The translations under genes were made by a program, and so were the position numbers. A DNA stretch of 43,905 nt from Gammaproteobacteria bacterium (lineage in GTDB: Bacteria; Pseudomonadota; Gammaproteobacteria; Steroidobacterales; Woeseiaceae), in contig JAOUGX010000021.1 of the NCBI GenBank assembly GCA_029865385.1, positions 1-43,905 on the forward strand, given 5' to 3'. Each line of letters opens with the position of its first letter. The first letter of the stretch is position 1. Positions 14,236 to 22,751 of the stretch are shown one piece after another. The notes under the pieces were generated by a model. The model saw only the letters and a list, made by a program, of their open reading frames with translations, had not been told where the DNA came from and did not search any database.

Positions 14236-15712
14236 ACGGCTGTTGCCGTCCATCGGCGTGCGTGCAGTGCCGAAGGGCGCTGCGCTGCGTTCGAACCTGT
14301 TGCTGTCGCTGCAGTTCGCGCTGCTGTTCGGAATCGTTTATGTCGGCGCCGACCTGCTCGGTGGACACCTGACGCAACGTTATTCGGTGGCCTTGCCATT
14401 GGATAGCGGCATACCGTTCGTGCCGCAGATGGCGATCGTGTACCTGTCGATAATTCCGCTAATGATTCTTGCGCCTTTCGTCATGAACACGCCACGGCAG
14501 CTTTTCCCGCTGGTGTTCGTGTTGTCACTCGAGGTACTTCTTGCCGGGTTGATCTTCATCGTGTTTCCAATTGAAGAGATGGCACGGAATCGCGCCGCCA
14601 ATGGGCCAGGTCTGCCGTTTGCCGTCGCCGATACGTTGAATCTGCGTTTTAACTATCTGCCATCCCTGCACGTTGCTTTGTCCGTAACGGTAGCGACTGC
14701 CTGCGCAAAGTCATGCGAATGGCCGGGCAAGGTTTTTTACGGTATGTGGGCTCTGCTCATCAGCGCGTCGTCAGTCCTGACACATCAACACTATCTGGCC
14801 GACGTCGCCGCCGGTGCCATACTGGCCGCGGCCGGAATGTTGCTCGTCTATCCGTGGGTGTCCCGGCCCGACGTCCTGAATGCGTTTCGCGTCGAATGGA
14901 TCTGCGCAGGCGAGTTCCTGACTTTCGCCCGGCGACACCGCCGGTATCTGCTGATTGCCGCAATCATTTATTGGCATGCAATGTTTCGCTGGAGCAAAAG
15001 CCGTGTGCTGCGAGTCGGCTTCTGTCTATTGCAGGTCATCGATGACCTGCTGGATGGCGACAGGGCCTGTGATCGGGAACCTTCGATCGTCGCTGCCGAT
15101 GTCCTGCAGCAACTGGAAACGGGCGATTTCCGCTCTGATCGATTGGGCATTCTCGCGCAGTCGATGGCCACGGAATTATCCCGATTGCAGACAGAAAGCG
15201 ATCGTCCGCTGGCAGATTCAATTGCGCTGATCCGGCACATGATGCTGGATCGCGAACGCGCAAACGACAGGGCGCTTTTCAGTCACCAGGAGTTGCGTCG
15301 TCACCATCGCGTCACGTTCCGCCATTCCCTGAACCTGTTGCTGGTTGCCGTCGGAGCAAAAGCCCGTGCAGACGATGTGCCCGAGCTCGTAGAGGCTTTT
15401 GGCTGGTGTTCGGCCATGCGGGATCTGCGCGAGGATCTCGCGCACGGCCTGGTCAATATTCCAGAAGCCGTGGTTCGGAGCGCCGAATGCGAAGGCGCGA
15501 AGCCGGGCTGTGATGAGAAATTGCTCGGATCAAAGGCCGTGCGCGCATGGCAGGCAGAGGAACTCGATCGAGCTCAGCGCAAGCTGCAGTCCTTTGGTCG
15601 GAGGCGCTGGGATCCTGTCGACCCCGTCGGCAACCGGGTATTGCGCCTTTTTCATCGATCGATTGTGCAATTCGCTTCGCGCATGCAGCGGGACATGATG
15701 CGCGGCACCTGA
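14228..15712 (+). CDS. PAP2-like phosphatase fused to a squalene/phytoene-synthase-like domain
   Basis: This 494-residue protein starts at a GTG overlapping the desaturase gene. Residues about 20-225 form a multi-pass membrane domain with PAP2-type motifs LPSLHVALSV and SSVLTHQHYLADVAAG, most like the branch that includes inositol-phosphoceramide synthases. Residues about 240-490 are helical and soluble, with LLQVIDDLLDGDR (an Asp-rich DDxxD motif) and, about 130 residues later, WCSAMRDLREDLAHGLVNIP, which fits the second Asp-rich motif of squalene/phytoene synthases (RDxxED...G...P). The PAP2 call is strong. The prenyl-synthase call rests on the two motifs, their spacing and helical content. 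The fusion suggests condensation or rearrangement of an isoprenyl diphosphate coupled to dephosphorylation or head-group transfer. Confidence 0.72.
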   Translation: MLRRLLPSIGVRAVPKGAALRSNLLLSLQFALLFGIVYVGADLLGGHLTQRYSVALPLDSGIPFVPQMAIVYLSIIPLMILAPFVMNTPRQLFPLVFVLSLEVLLAGLIFIVFPIEEMARNRAANGPGLPFAVADTLNLRFNYLPSLHVALSVTVATACAKSCEWPGKVFYGMWALLISASSVLTHQHYLADVAAGAILAAAGMLLVYPWVSRPDVLNAFRVEWICAGEFLTFARRHRRYLLIAAIIYWHAMFRWSKSRVLRVGFCLLQVIDDLLDGDRACDREPSIVAADVLQQLETGDFRSDRLGILAQSMATELSRLQTESDRPLADSIALIRHMMLDRERANDRALFSHQELRRHHRVTFRHSLNLLLVAVGAKARADDVPELVEAFGWCSAMRDLREDLAHGLVNIPEAVVRSAECEGAKPGCDEKLLGSKAVRAWQAEELDRAQRKLQSFGRRRWDPVDPVGNRVLRLFHRSIVQFASRMQRDMMRGT

Positions 15713-15743
15713 AAAAGGCCCCCGCAGACTGTGCTGCGGGGGC
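15712..15743 (-). terminator. Rho-independent terminator of the DUF4382 lipoprotein gene
   Basis: A perfect 10-bp stem GCCCCCGCAG/CTGCGGGGGC (15718-15727 with 15734-15743) closes a six-base loop. Read on the minus strand it is followed by CCTTTTTC, the U-tract, so it ends the gene whose stop lies at 15789. The U-tract overlaps the stop codon of the convergent PAP2 fusion gene. In the plus direction no T-run follows. Confidence 0.85.
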
Positions 15744-15788
15744 AGGGGTGCCGCCGCGACGCGGGGGAGACGTCGCAGCTTTCTCAGA

Positions 15789-17693
15789 CTATGGTTCGAG
15801 CAGGTAGATACCGATCTTGTATGCCGTGAACACGTTGGTGTCGGCATTGTAGTGCCCGCGCGCATACATCGATCGGGCCGTACTCGCTCCATCCATTTCG
15901 ATCAGCAACGCCTGCACGAAATCGTCGAAGTTCGAATAGAGCTGCAGGCTGTCGGTCGTTTTCACAGCGAACAGTTTGCGGCCCGTCTCGCGTGGCGCGA
16001 TGACGGTACCGGATGGCAAGGTTGTGAGGTCGATCAGTACCGGTCCCTGCTTGATGTGATGGCGTACACCGATGTCCGGATTGTGATTGTCCAGAACCAG
16101 GCCGTCGGTACCGATGCTCAGGAACGGCGCGAGAGTTCCGGCGCTACCCCAACCCACGCCGAGCACGCTGCGGACGTTGGCATAGTCGACTACCGTGCGG
16201 CCCTCGAAATCCGGCGGCGCAGCGCCGAAGGTATACGGGAAGCCGTAGACAACGACCGGCCGTCCTGTGGCCAGCGGGTTCATGAAAAGATTTCCGGTCG
16301 ACACTTCGTAGTTATCCGGATCCGCATCCATGGCAGGACTGGAGCCGGTGCCCGTGAAATCGAAAACCTGCACACGGCGCCGGTCGATGGCATGCAATTC
16401 GATGTCGGTCTGTCCGGGCAGGATGGTGTTGACCAGTCCGGCAAGATGGGTAAGGTGCATGCGCACCGCGCCATTGCTTGCATCGAAATGCACTCGGGCT
16501 GCGTCACTCGCGGTCACGTCACCGCGAATCGTTACTCGCTGGCCGACCGAAATCGCACTGATGTCCAGTCCGGAATTCGGATGCCCGGCCTTGAATACTG
16601 TCGTGTTCGGGCCGATCGTGACTATGACGTCATCGTGGAAGTAGGCGTCGAGTTCGGGGCGAATGATTGTCGCGCCGCGCACCAGCAATTCATTGCCATC
16701 GCGCGCGATAACATTGCCGCGAACGGCGTCCCGGTCCATGCCCGGCACACTGCTGCCGGCCAGCACGATGTTCGCCGTGAATTCGCGTTGGGCAACATTC
16801 AGTGTTCCCTGAGCTACTGTCAGGGTTCCCTGACCGGAAGCGTTCAATGCCCGCAGTCCCTCGACACCGACGTACTCGACATCATTCACTTCAAATGCCG
16901 TCGCATTGCTCACATAGACTTTCATGCGGCCGAAGTCGCCGATTCGGTCGTGGAACGGCCGAATCGCGACGGTATAGAACATCTCGGATTCGTTGGCTTC
17001 GATGAAGCGGCCGCGAACACGGATGTCCTTGGTATCGACCGGATCGATTTCGGCAACGATGAACGGTTCTGCCGTGGCAATCGCCGGAGTAGCTCCGATA
17101 TCGACCGAATGCGATGCGTCCAGGTCGAAGTCGACGGTCAGCAATGACGCACGGCCGCGCGAAACGACCAGTCGGTCGCGATCCGACAGCACAATTTTCT
17201 GCACAACCTGCGCCAGCGGGTTCCCGTCGGCATCGACGACAACAGCCGGTTTGGATTCGCCGCCGGCTTCGACGATGACTTCTGCGTTGCTGTAATCGAG
17301 GCTGAGAGTCCCGGCGACGTATACACCGGGCGGGATGGTGGCTGCCGATACGAACTCGGTCAGATCGACGTAGTCACTGAAGTTGATGCGCGTCTTCCGC
17401 GGTAATGTCTCAACGATCGCGCCGCCCGCTGTTTCCAGCTCGAGTGACAGGACGTCAACCGAGTAATTCAGGAAGTCGCCATCGGCGTCAGTAAAACCGA
17501 CCAGGACCGTGCCGCATTCGGCAGCAGTGGCCGGATCGTCGGGGACACATACGGCTGCCGCCGGTGTTGGCGTTGAGGCGCCGCTGCCGCCGCCGCAACC
17601 GGCGACAAGGATTACCGATAGCACCATGGCTATCCATAGTGAGAGTGTTAACTGGCTGCCGTTGCCTGGCAGGCGCATGTTCGAGAGTTTCAT
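15789..17693 (-). CDS. DUF4382-containing lipoprotein
   Basis: The ATG at 17693 follows AAGGAGATCACG and begins MKLSNMRLPG, giving 634 residues. A signal peptide ends in a lipobox (LVAGC), so the mature protein is a lipoprotein, probably in the outer membrane or periplasm. After a short Gly/Ser/Pro-rich linker there is a DUF4382 domain (about 55-190; VLVGFTDADGDFLNYSVDVL, IPPGVYVAGTLSLDY). The remaining 440 residues are beta-rich with repeated DUF5666-like units (for example VRGNVIARDGNELLVRGATI and ISVGQRVTIRGDVTA). A short internal duplication gives GTLTVAQGTLNVAQ. The function is unknown; the protein is probably structural or surface-exposed. It is monocistronic, with its own terminator at 15712-15743. 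Confidence 0.83.
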   Translation of the reverse strand: MKLSNMRLPGNGSQLTLSLWIAMVLSVILVAGCGGGSGASTPTPAAAVCVPDDPATAAECGTVLVGFTDADGDFLNYSVDVLSLELETAGGAIVETLPRKTRINFSDYVDLTEFVSAATIPPGVYVAGTLSLDYSNAEVIVEAGGESKPAVVVDADGNPLAQVVQKIVLSDRDRLVVSRGRASLLTVDFDLDASHSVDIGATPAIATAEPFIVAEIDPVDTKDIRVRGRFIEANESEMFYTVAIRPFHDRIGDFGRMKVYVSNATAFEVNDVEYVGVEGLRALNASGQGTLTVAQGTLNVAQREFTANIVLAGSSVPGMDRDAVRGNVIARDGNELLVRGATIIRPELDAYFHDDVIVTIGPNTTVFKAGHPNSGLDISAISVGQRVTIRGDVTASDAARVHFDASNGAVRMHLTHLAGLVNTILPGQTDIELHAIDRRRVQVFDFTGTGSSPAMDADPDNYEVSTGNLFMNPLATGRPVVVYGFPYTFGAAPPDFEGRTVVDYANVRSVLGVGWGSAGTLAPFLSIGTDGLVLDNHNPDIGVRHHIKQGPVLIDLTTLPSGTVIAPRETGRKLFAVKTTDSLQLYSNFDDFVQALLIEMDGASTARSMYARGHYNADTNVFTAYKIGIYLLEP

Positions 17694-17808
17694 CGTGATC
17701 TCCTTGATGGATGCGTTCCCTATGGCGCTATAACGCGACCGGCGGCATGTCGTTGACATCGCGAGCAGCAATTTTCGCGTCGCAGGGCTGTACGCAGGAT
17801 TGGAGATC

Positions 17809-17837
17809 GATAAAGTGCAAAAATACAGGCACTTATC
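17809..17837. repeat. Imperfect inverted repeat in a divergent promoter region
   Basis: GATAAAGTGC (17809-17818) and GCACTTATC (17829-17837) pair with one bulged A around an AT-rich ten-base centre. It lies in the 285-bp gap between the divergent DUF4382 lipoprotein and GGDEF-EAL genes. It could be an operator for either gene. The centres of its arms are about two helical turns apart. No terminator T-run is present. Confidence 0.4.
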
Positions 17838-17978
17838 TTGTATTCCTTTGGTAACGTGTCAAAATGTGGCCGTTATTAATCAACCGTCCGATTCGCGAAT
17901 CTGAGATCAGGCTATGCGTCCTGGTTGCAGGGGTCGGCTAGACTTAATGAGTGGCAGGGTCGCGGCAATCCAAAAAGA

Positions 17979-20642
17979 ATGACGACATCTTCCGGCAGCA
18001 AACTACCCAATCCGGTGCCCGTGAGGCATCGTCGGCCCCGGGCCGGCGAACGCAATCGCGGTGCAGTCGACGCATTGCAGACCAAAATCGCAGTCAACGT
18101 TCAGCACCTCGATCCGCAGCGTTTCCACGAACAGCTTCGCGACAACATCGGCGAATTGCCGGAAGCAATGGGCTGCGATTCGGCATTTCTTGCTCTGTTC
18201 AAGCAGGATGTTTCCGCAATCGAGACCGTGTTTTCTTCCGGATCTGTTTTCTGCAGCTGCAATCCCGGCGCACTGGAAGGCGAGTTGCTCGGCAACTGGC
18301 CGTGGCTGGCCAGGAATCTTGGCCATCTTCGCCTGATCGAAGTAGCCGACACGGAAAAAGCACCGAAGGGTGCGGACTCCGAAATGGAACGTCTTGCCGA
18401 ATTGCACATAGGCTCCATTCTGATCATCGGTTTTACCGTGCGAAACGAAGTCGCGGGGTTCCTGGCGCTGGCGAACGAGCGACCGGTCGACAGCTGGGAT
18501 GCCAACCTGCACCTGTTGATGAAACTGATCGGTGCCTCGCTTGCCTCCGGCATCGAGCGTATGCGGACAATCGACATCCTCGCCGAGATGGAGGAGCGAA
18601 ATTTTCTCGTCAGCCTGACGGCCAACGACGGTATCTGGGATTTCGACGGAGCCAGCAAACGGCTACGGCTGTCCCGACGCTGGAAGTCCATGCTGGGCTA
18701 CGACGTCAATCGCGAGGATCTGCTCCCGGACTGGTATCGGCTGGTACATCCGGACGACATGATTCGGGTGCAGGGCAAGATGCGTGAGCACCTGGAGGGC
18801 AAGACGGAGTTCTTCGAAAGCGTCCATCGCATGAAGCACCAGAACGGCGAATGGCGCTGGATGACCAGCCGTGCCAAGGCCCGGCAGGACGAACGCGGCC
18901 GGCTGGTACGCCTGCTGGGTGTCGAAGTCGACATTACCGAACGAAAGCTCTACGAAGAGGCGCTGTTTCGCGAGAAAGAGAGCGCGCAAATCACGCTTCG
19001 TTCCATTGGCGACGGCGTGATTACGACTGATGCGGAATGCAACGTCGAATACATCAATCCGGTCGCTGAGGAGTTGACCGGCTGGAAAGTGGACGATGCC
19101 AGCGGTCGCTCGGTCGATGAGATATTTCGCGGCTTTCACGAGGAAACCTGCGAGCCGCTCGAGAACCCGTTGTCGGTTTCGATTCGCCGCAACCGTTCGA
19201 TCAAGTCCGTGCGGCCGACACTGCTGATTCGCCGCGATGGCAATGAACTGTATATAGAGAGTACTGCGTCACCGATCCGTGATGGCAAGGGCGACGTCAC
19301 GGGCGGTGTGCTGGTGTTTCACGACGTCAGCGAATCCCGGGAGCTTAACCGGCGCCTCAGTTATCACGCGAGCCACGATATTCTGACCGGGCTGGTCAAT
19401 CGGCGCGAGTTCGAATCGCGACTCGAACGTGCATTGAAAAGCGCTCGCGCACGTGAAACTTCCTATGCGCTTTGCTACCTGGACCTCGATCAATTCAAGA
19501 TCGTCAACGATTCCTGCGGGCACAGTGCCGGCGATGCACTCCTTGGACAACTTGGCGCGCTGCTGAAGTCAAAAATTCGCTGGCGCGACACGCTCGCCCG
19601 CCTCGGCGGTGACGAATTCGGCATTCTTCTCGAGAGTTGCAGCCTGGACGAGGCCATGCAGACGGCCGAGATACTGCGAGTCGCCATCAGCGAATTCAAG
19701 TTCATGTGGGATGACCGCAGTTTTCGACTGGGCGTCAGTATCGGCGTTGTGCCGATCACCGCTGACAATGAAGATGTACAGGCCCTGCTGAGCGCTGCCG
19801 ACAGCGCCTGTTCGGCTGCCAAGGAAGCCGGGCGAAATCGTATCCACAGCTTCCAGGAAAACGACATCGATCTCATGCGGCGTCGAAGGGAGATGCAGTG
19901 GGCGGCTCGCATCAACAATGCGCTCGAAGAAGACCGTTTCGAGCTGTTCCGCCAGACCATACTGCCGCTACAATCGGAAGGCGAAGGCGCGCACTACGAG
20001 TTACTGCTGCGAATGCGCGACGAAAGTGGCAGCATCATTGCGCCCGGCCTGTTCATCGAAGCGGCCGAGCGCTACGGCATTACGCCGAATATCGACCGCT
20101 GGGTGATCCAGAACGCATTCCGCTGGCTGGTGTCCGAGGCCGACGAGCGCGAACGCCTGTCGCTGTGCTCGATCAACCTGTCCGGGCAGAGTCTGGGCGA
20201 CGAAAAATTTCTGCCCTACGTCATCGAGCAGTTTCAGATGAGCGGCCTCGATGCCACAAAGATCTGCTTCGAGATTACCGAGACCGCCGCGATTGCCAGC
20301 TACTCGCAGGCAAACCGTTTCATCAATGCGTTGAAGGAACTCGGCTGCAAATTCGCGCTCGACGATTTCGGCACAGGCCTCTCGTCGTTCGGTTACCTGA
20401 AGCATTTCCCGGTGGACTTCCTGAAAATCGATGGCAGCTTTGTCAAAGAGATTCTGCATGATCCGATTGACAGGGAGATGGTGCGATCTATTAACGAAAT
20501 AGGCCATTTGACCGGCAAGAAGACCATTGCCGAGTTTGCCGAGAACGCCGAAATCATTACGATGCTGCGCGGCATGGGTATCGACTACGCGCAGGGATAC
20601 GGTGTTTCCGAGCCGCAGCGCGTAACGCGCGCGGTCGCATAG
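17979..20642 (+). CDS. GAF-PAS-PAS-GGDEF-EAL cyclic-di-GMP signalling protein
   Basis: I chose the ATG at 17979 (887 residues); a TTG at 17925 is possible, and neither has a good ribosome site. The protein is soluble. A GAF-like domain (about 37-197) contains a CSC pair. PAS 1 (about 207-322) ends RLVRLLGVEVDITERKLYEE. PAS 2 spans about 327-455. The GGDEF domain (about 462-625) has intact ARLGGDEFGILL (543-547). The EAL domain (about 640-880) has ELL in place of EAL at 674-676 but keeps the metal and base residues in FEITET, LDDFGTGLSSFGYLK and KTIAEFAE. It could make or break c-di-GMP, in response to ligands sensed by the GAF and PAS domains. The direction cannot be told from sequence. Confidence 0.9.
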   Translation: MTTSSGSKLPNPVPVRHRRPRAGERNRGAVDALQTKIAVNVQHLDPQRFHEQLRDNIGELPEAMGCDSAFLALFKQDVSAIETVFSSGSVFCSCNPGALEGELLGNWPWLARNLGHLRLIEVADTEKAPKGADSEMERLAELHIGSILIIGFTVRNEVAGFLALANERPVDSWDANLHLLMKLIGASLASGIERMRTIDILAEMEERNFLVSLTANDGIWDFDGASKRLRLSRRWKSMLGYDVNREDLLPDWYRLVHPDDMIRVQGKMREHLEGKTEFFESVHRMKHQNGEWRWMTSRAKARQDERGRLVRLLGVEVDITERKLYEEALFREKESAQITLRSIGDGVITTDAECNVEYINPVAEELTGWKVDDASGRSVDEIFRGFHEETCEPLENPLSVSIRRNRSIKSVRPTLLIRRDGNELYIESTASPIRDGKGDVTGGVLVFHDVSESRELNRRLSYHASHDILTGLVNRREFESRLERALKSARARETSYALCYLDLDQFKIVNDSCGHSAGDALLGQLGALLKSKIRWRDTLARLGGDEFGILLESCSLDEAMQTAEILRVAISEFKFMWDDRSFRLGVSIGVVPITADNEDVQALLSAADSACSAAKEAGRNRIHSFQENDIDLMRRRREMQWAARINNALEEDRFELFRQTILPLQSEGEGAHYELLLRMRDESGSIIAPGLFIEAAERYGITPNIDRWVIQNAFRWLVSEADERERLSLCSINLSGQSLGDEKFLPYVIEQFQMSGLDATKICFEITETAAIASYSQANRFINALKELGCKFALDDFGTGLSSFGYLKHFPVDFLKIDGSFVKEILHDPIDREMVRSINEIGHLTGKKTIAEFAENAEIITMLRGMGIDYAQGYGVSEPQRVTRAVA

Positions 20643-20660
20643 TCGGACCTGCCACGCCAG

Positions 20661-21515
20661 TCATTCAAAGCGCATCGACAGGTCGATTGCGCGAACGTGC
20701 TTGGTCAGCGTTCCTACGGAAATAAAATCGACCCCGGTCTCGGCAATTGCGCGAATCTGTTCCAGCGTGACACCGCCGGACGCTTCCAGCTCGGCCTTTC
20801 CGTTGCCACTGTTTTGCTTCAATCGCACCGCCTTCCGCAGATCGTCCAGACAGAAATTGTCGAGCAGGATTCGCTCCGCTCCCGAGGACAGTGCTTCCCG
20901 CAGCTCATCTATCGATTCCACCTCGACTTCTACCGCTACGCCCGGATGTGATGTTCTGGCCGCCAACAGCGCGGCACCAACGTCGCCGCAGGCCAGAATG
21001 TGGTTCTCCTTGATCAGGATGGCGTCGTAAAGCCCGATGCGGTGATTCACACCGCCGCCACAACGAACCGCATACTTCTGTGCAAGACGAAGTCCGGGAA
21101 TGGTCTTTCGCGTGTCGAGTATTCGCGTGCCTGTCCCAGCCACTGCCGCAACAAAGCTTGCGGTAACGGTTGCCGTGGCGGACAGCAATTGCAGGAAATT
21201 CAACGCGCACCGCTCGCCGCTGACCAGTGACCGAGCGGGTCCCTTCAAATGACACAGCGTCTCGCCGGGTTTGAATGCGTCGCCGTCGGAACCGGACCAG
21301 TGGACTTCAACGTCCCGGTCCAGTTGCCGGTACACCTCATCGAACCAGGGTATGCCGGCTAGAATCATTGCTTCGCGCGTGATGACCGTTGCACTCGCGA
21401 CGGAGTTCGCCGGCAGCAGGGATGCAGTCAGGTCGCCGGTGCCGATATCCTCTTTGAGCGCCGTCGCGACATTGAATTCGATCGCGTCCTGCAATGCGCT
21501 GTGGGAAATGCTCAT
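20661..21515 (-). CDS. nadC: Nicotinate-nucleotide pyrophosphorylase (quinolinate phosphoribosyltransferase)
   Basis: NadC makes nicotinate mononucleotide from quinolinate and PRPP in NAD biosynthesis. From the ATG at 21515 there are 284 residues; the frame is open to 21551, but that would place the start within the upstream terminator hairpin. Diagnostic sequence includes [57 protein letters not shown], the [20 protein letters not shown] substrate-binding block, [11 protein letters not shown] and LEASGGVTL. Length matches the bacterial enzyme. It is a cytoplasmic dimer. nadA and nadB are not nearby. The gene is 18 bp from the convergent GGDEF-EAL gene. Confidence 0.96.
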   Translation of the reverse strand: MSISHSALQDAIEFNVATALKEDIGTGDLTASLLPANSVASATVITREAMILAGIPWFDEVYRQLDRDVEVHWSGSDGDAFKPGETLCHLKGPARSLVSGERCALNFLQLLSATATVTASFVAAVAGTGTRILDTRKTIPGLRLAQKYAVRCGGGVNHRIGLYDAILIKENHILACGDVGAALLAARTSHPGVAVEVEVESIDELREALSSGAERILLDNFCLDDLRKAVRLKQNSGNGKAELEASGGVTLEQIRAIAETGVDFISVGTLTKHVRAIDLSMRFE

Positions 21516-21530
21516 CGAGTTATTAGGCCT

Positions 21531-21561
21531 CGCAAACAAGAAGCCCGGCACGAGGCCGGGC
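21531..21561 (-). terminator. Terminator of the PuuD-like gene
   Basis: A 7-bp GC stem GCCCGGC/GCCGGGC (21543-21549 with 21555-21561) and loop ACGAG lie 25 bp past the stop of the PuuD-like gene. On the minus strand the stem is followed by TTCTTGTTTG. It separates that gene from nadC on the same strand. Confidence 0.75.
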
Positions 21562-21585
21562 CTGCCTTGCTTCGATTGATCTCGC

Positions 21586-22200
21586 TTACATCATGAATCC
21601 GTGATGCGCGCCGACCATGCTCATTGCCATCGGAATGGACATCAGCGTATTGGAGCGCGACGCAAGAAACGCAATTCGCTTGGCCTTGGCTATTTCCTCG
21701 GCGCTGGCCTTGACGATTCCGAGCACCTTTTTCTGGTTGGGCCAGATCAGGACCCAGACGTTGAACAGCATCAGCGTGCCGAGCCAGGCGCCGATGCCGA
21801 TGGTCAATGCATAGCTGTTGACCGGCGTGCTGAGCATGCCGAGTGCAAAGGCGTCGCCGAGTTGGCCGATATGCAGCAGGTAGCTGGCGCCGGTCAGCCA
21901 CGTCAATAATGCGGACCAGCGGAACCACCACAATGCCCGCGGTGCAACGTACTTGGTTATGCCGGCTCCACCTGGTCCGCCCTCATCCTTGGCGGCATCG
22001 CCGAGCGCGGGCACCTGGACAAAGTTGAAGTAATAAAGAAGTCCGATCCACGTGATGCCGGCCAGCACGTGCAGCCAGACAACGATCGAATTGGCGGCTG
22101 GCGAAAACACCAGGTGCTCGCCCATGGTTGCCAGCACCAGCAATATCGCAAGCACTACACCCGCAATGATTGTTCCGGCGACGCTATTCAGTGGATTCAT
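21586..22200 (-). CDS. PuuD / urate-oxidase-N-terminal-like membrane protein
   Basis: The ATG at 22200 follows GGGGAGA and gives 204 residues; the frame opens further upstream but runs into a palindromic region. About five membrane helices are visible. The core [20 protein letters not shown] is typical of the Urate_ox_N family of predicted haem-binding membrane proteins, with conserved His on helices ([16 protein letters not shown]). The characterised PuuD is longer and ends in a cytochrome c domain that this protein lacks. It ends [11 protein letters not shown], whose His pair is notable. Annotating it as a urate hydroxylase would go too far: it is a small inner-membrane protein, possibly a haem-dependent electron carrier. 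Its own terminator follows. Confidence 0.75.
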   Translation of the reverse strand: MNPLNSVAGTIIAGVVLAILLVLATMGEHLVFSPAANSIVVWLHVLAGITWIGLLYYFNFVQVPALGDAAKDEGGPGGAGITKYVAPRALWWFRWSALLTWLTGASYLLHIGQLGDAFALGMLSTPVNSYALTIGIGAWLGTLMLFNVWVLIWPNQKKVLGIVKASAEEIAKAKRIAFLASRSNTLMSIPMAMSMVGAHHGFMM

Positions 22201-22351
22201 CAAATTATCTCCCCAGTGTATATGGCGTATTGTTGTTGGCGTCGTGCCGGCATTCTTGTAATTCGTCCACCGGCTGCCTGAGCCCGGTCTTGGGCGGGTC
22301 AGGCGGGTATTATAGTGGCTGCCAACGGCAAAATCAGGGCTTGTGTTCGGC

Positions 22352-22421
22352 GACAGTGACCCTAACTCCTTGCCCACGGGGATAAATCTGGCGAGGAGGC
22401 CGTGGTGTCAGGGTCACTGTC
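22352..22421. repeat. REP-like long imperfect palindrome
   Basis: GACAGTGACCCT (22352-22363) and AGGGTCACTGTC (22410-22421) are perfect 12-bp arms. Inside them CCACGG (22374-22379) pairs with CCGTGG (22400-22405), giving a nested hairpin. This GGGACAGTGACCC-type arm resembles sequences that accompany REP-associated transposase genes in gammaproteobacteria, from memory. No transposase lies in the window. It sits in the 290-bp gap between the PuuD-like and DUF1289 genes, where nothing else was found. Confidence 0.7.
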
Positions 22422-22490
22422 CCCCGAAACTCCCCATTCTCGTAAGTACTTGTAAATCAAACGATTCTGCGAATCAGCAAGCGACCAACC

Positions 22491-22676
22491 ATGGACATTC
22501 CGACACCAGCGACGCCGCGTCCCGGCTATCCGGCATCGCCCTGCGTGCGCCAGTGCGCACTGGATGAGCGCAAGGTTTGCCTCGGATGCCGGCGCACGCT
22601 GGAAGAGATCATTGCCTGGTCATCGATGACTGCGGAAGAGCAATGGCTTGTTGTGAATCGCCTGGCTACACGGTAA
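22491..22676 (+). CDS. DUF1289 family small Cys-rich protein
   Basis: This 61-residue protein carries the whole DUF1289 signature: SPCVRQCALDERKVCLGCRR followed by TLEEIIAWSSM. Four Cys (C-x3-C-x6-7-C-x2-C) suggest metal binding, possibly an iron-sulfur or zinc site. The function of the family is unknown; members are usually small cytoplasmic proteins. The ribosome site is weak. Confidence 0.88.
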   Translation: MDIPTPATPRPGYPASPCVRQCALDERKVCLGCRRTLEEIIAWSSMTAEEQWLVVNRLATR

Positions 22677-22751
22677 GACCGGGCTTGTGTCATCCGTAGG
22701 GCAGTCGCGTACAATCTGCCGCTGCTGAACTGGTAAACCGGGTTTGTCGGG

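Noticed and set aside
15852-17147. A 431-codon plus-strand open frame opposite the DUF4382 lipoprotein gene
   Set aside because: It has no ribosome site or recognisable motif. The minus-strand gene has a lipobox, a known domain and a terminator.
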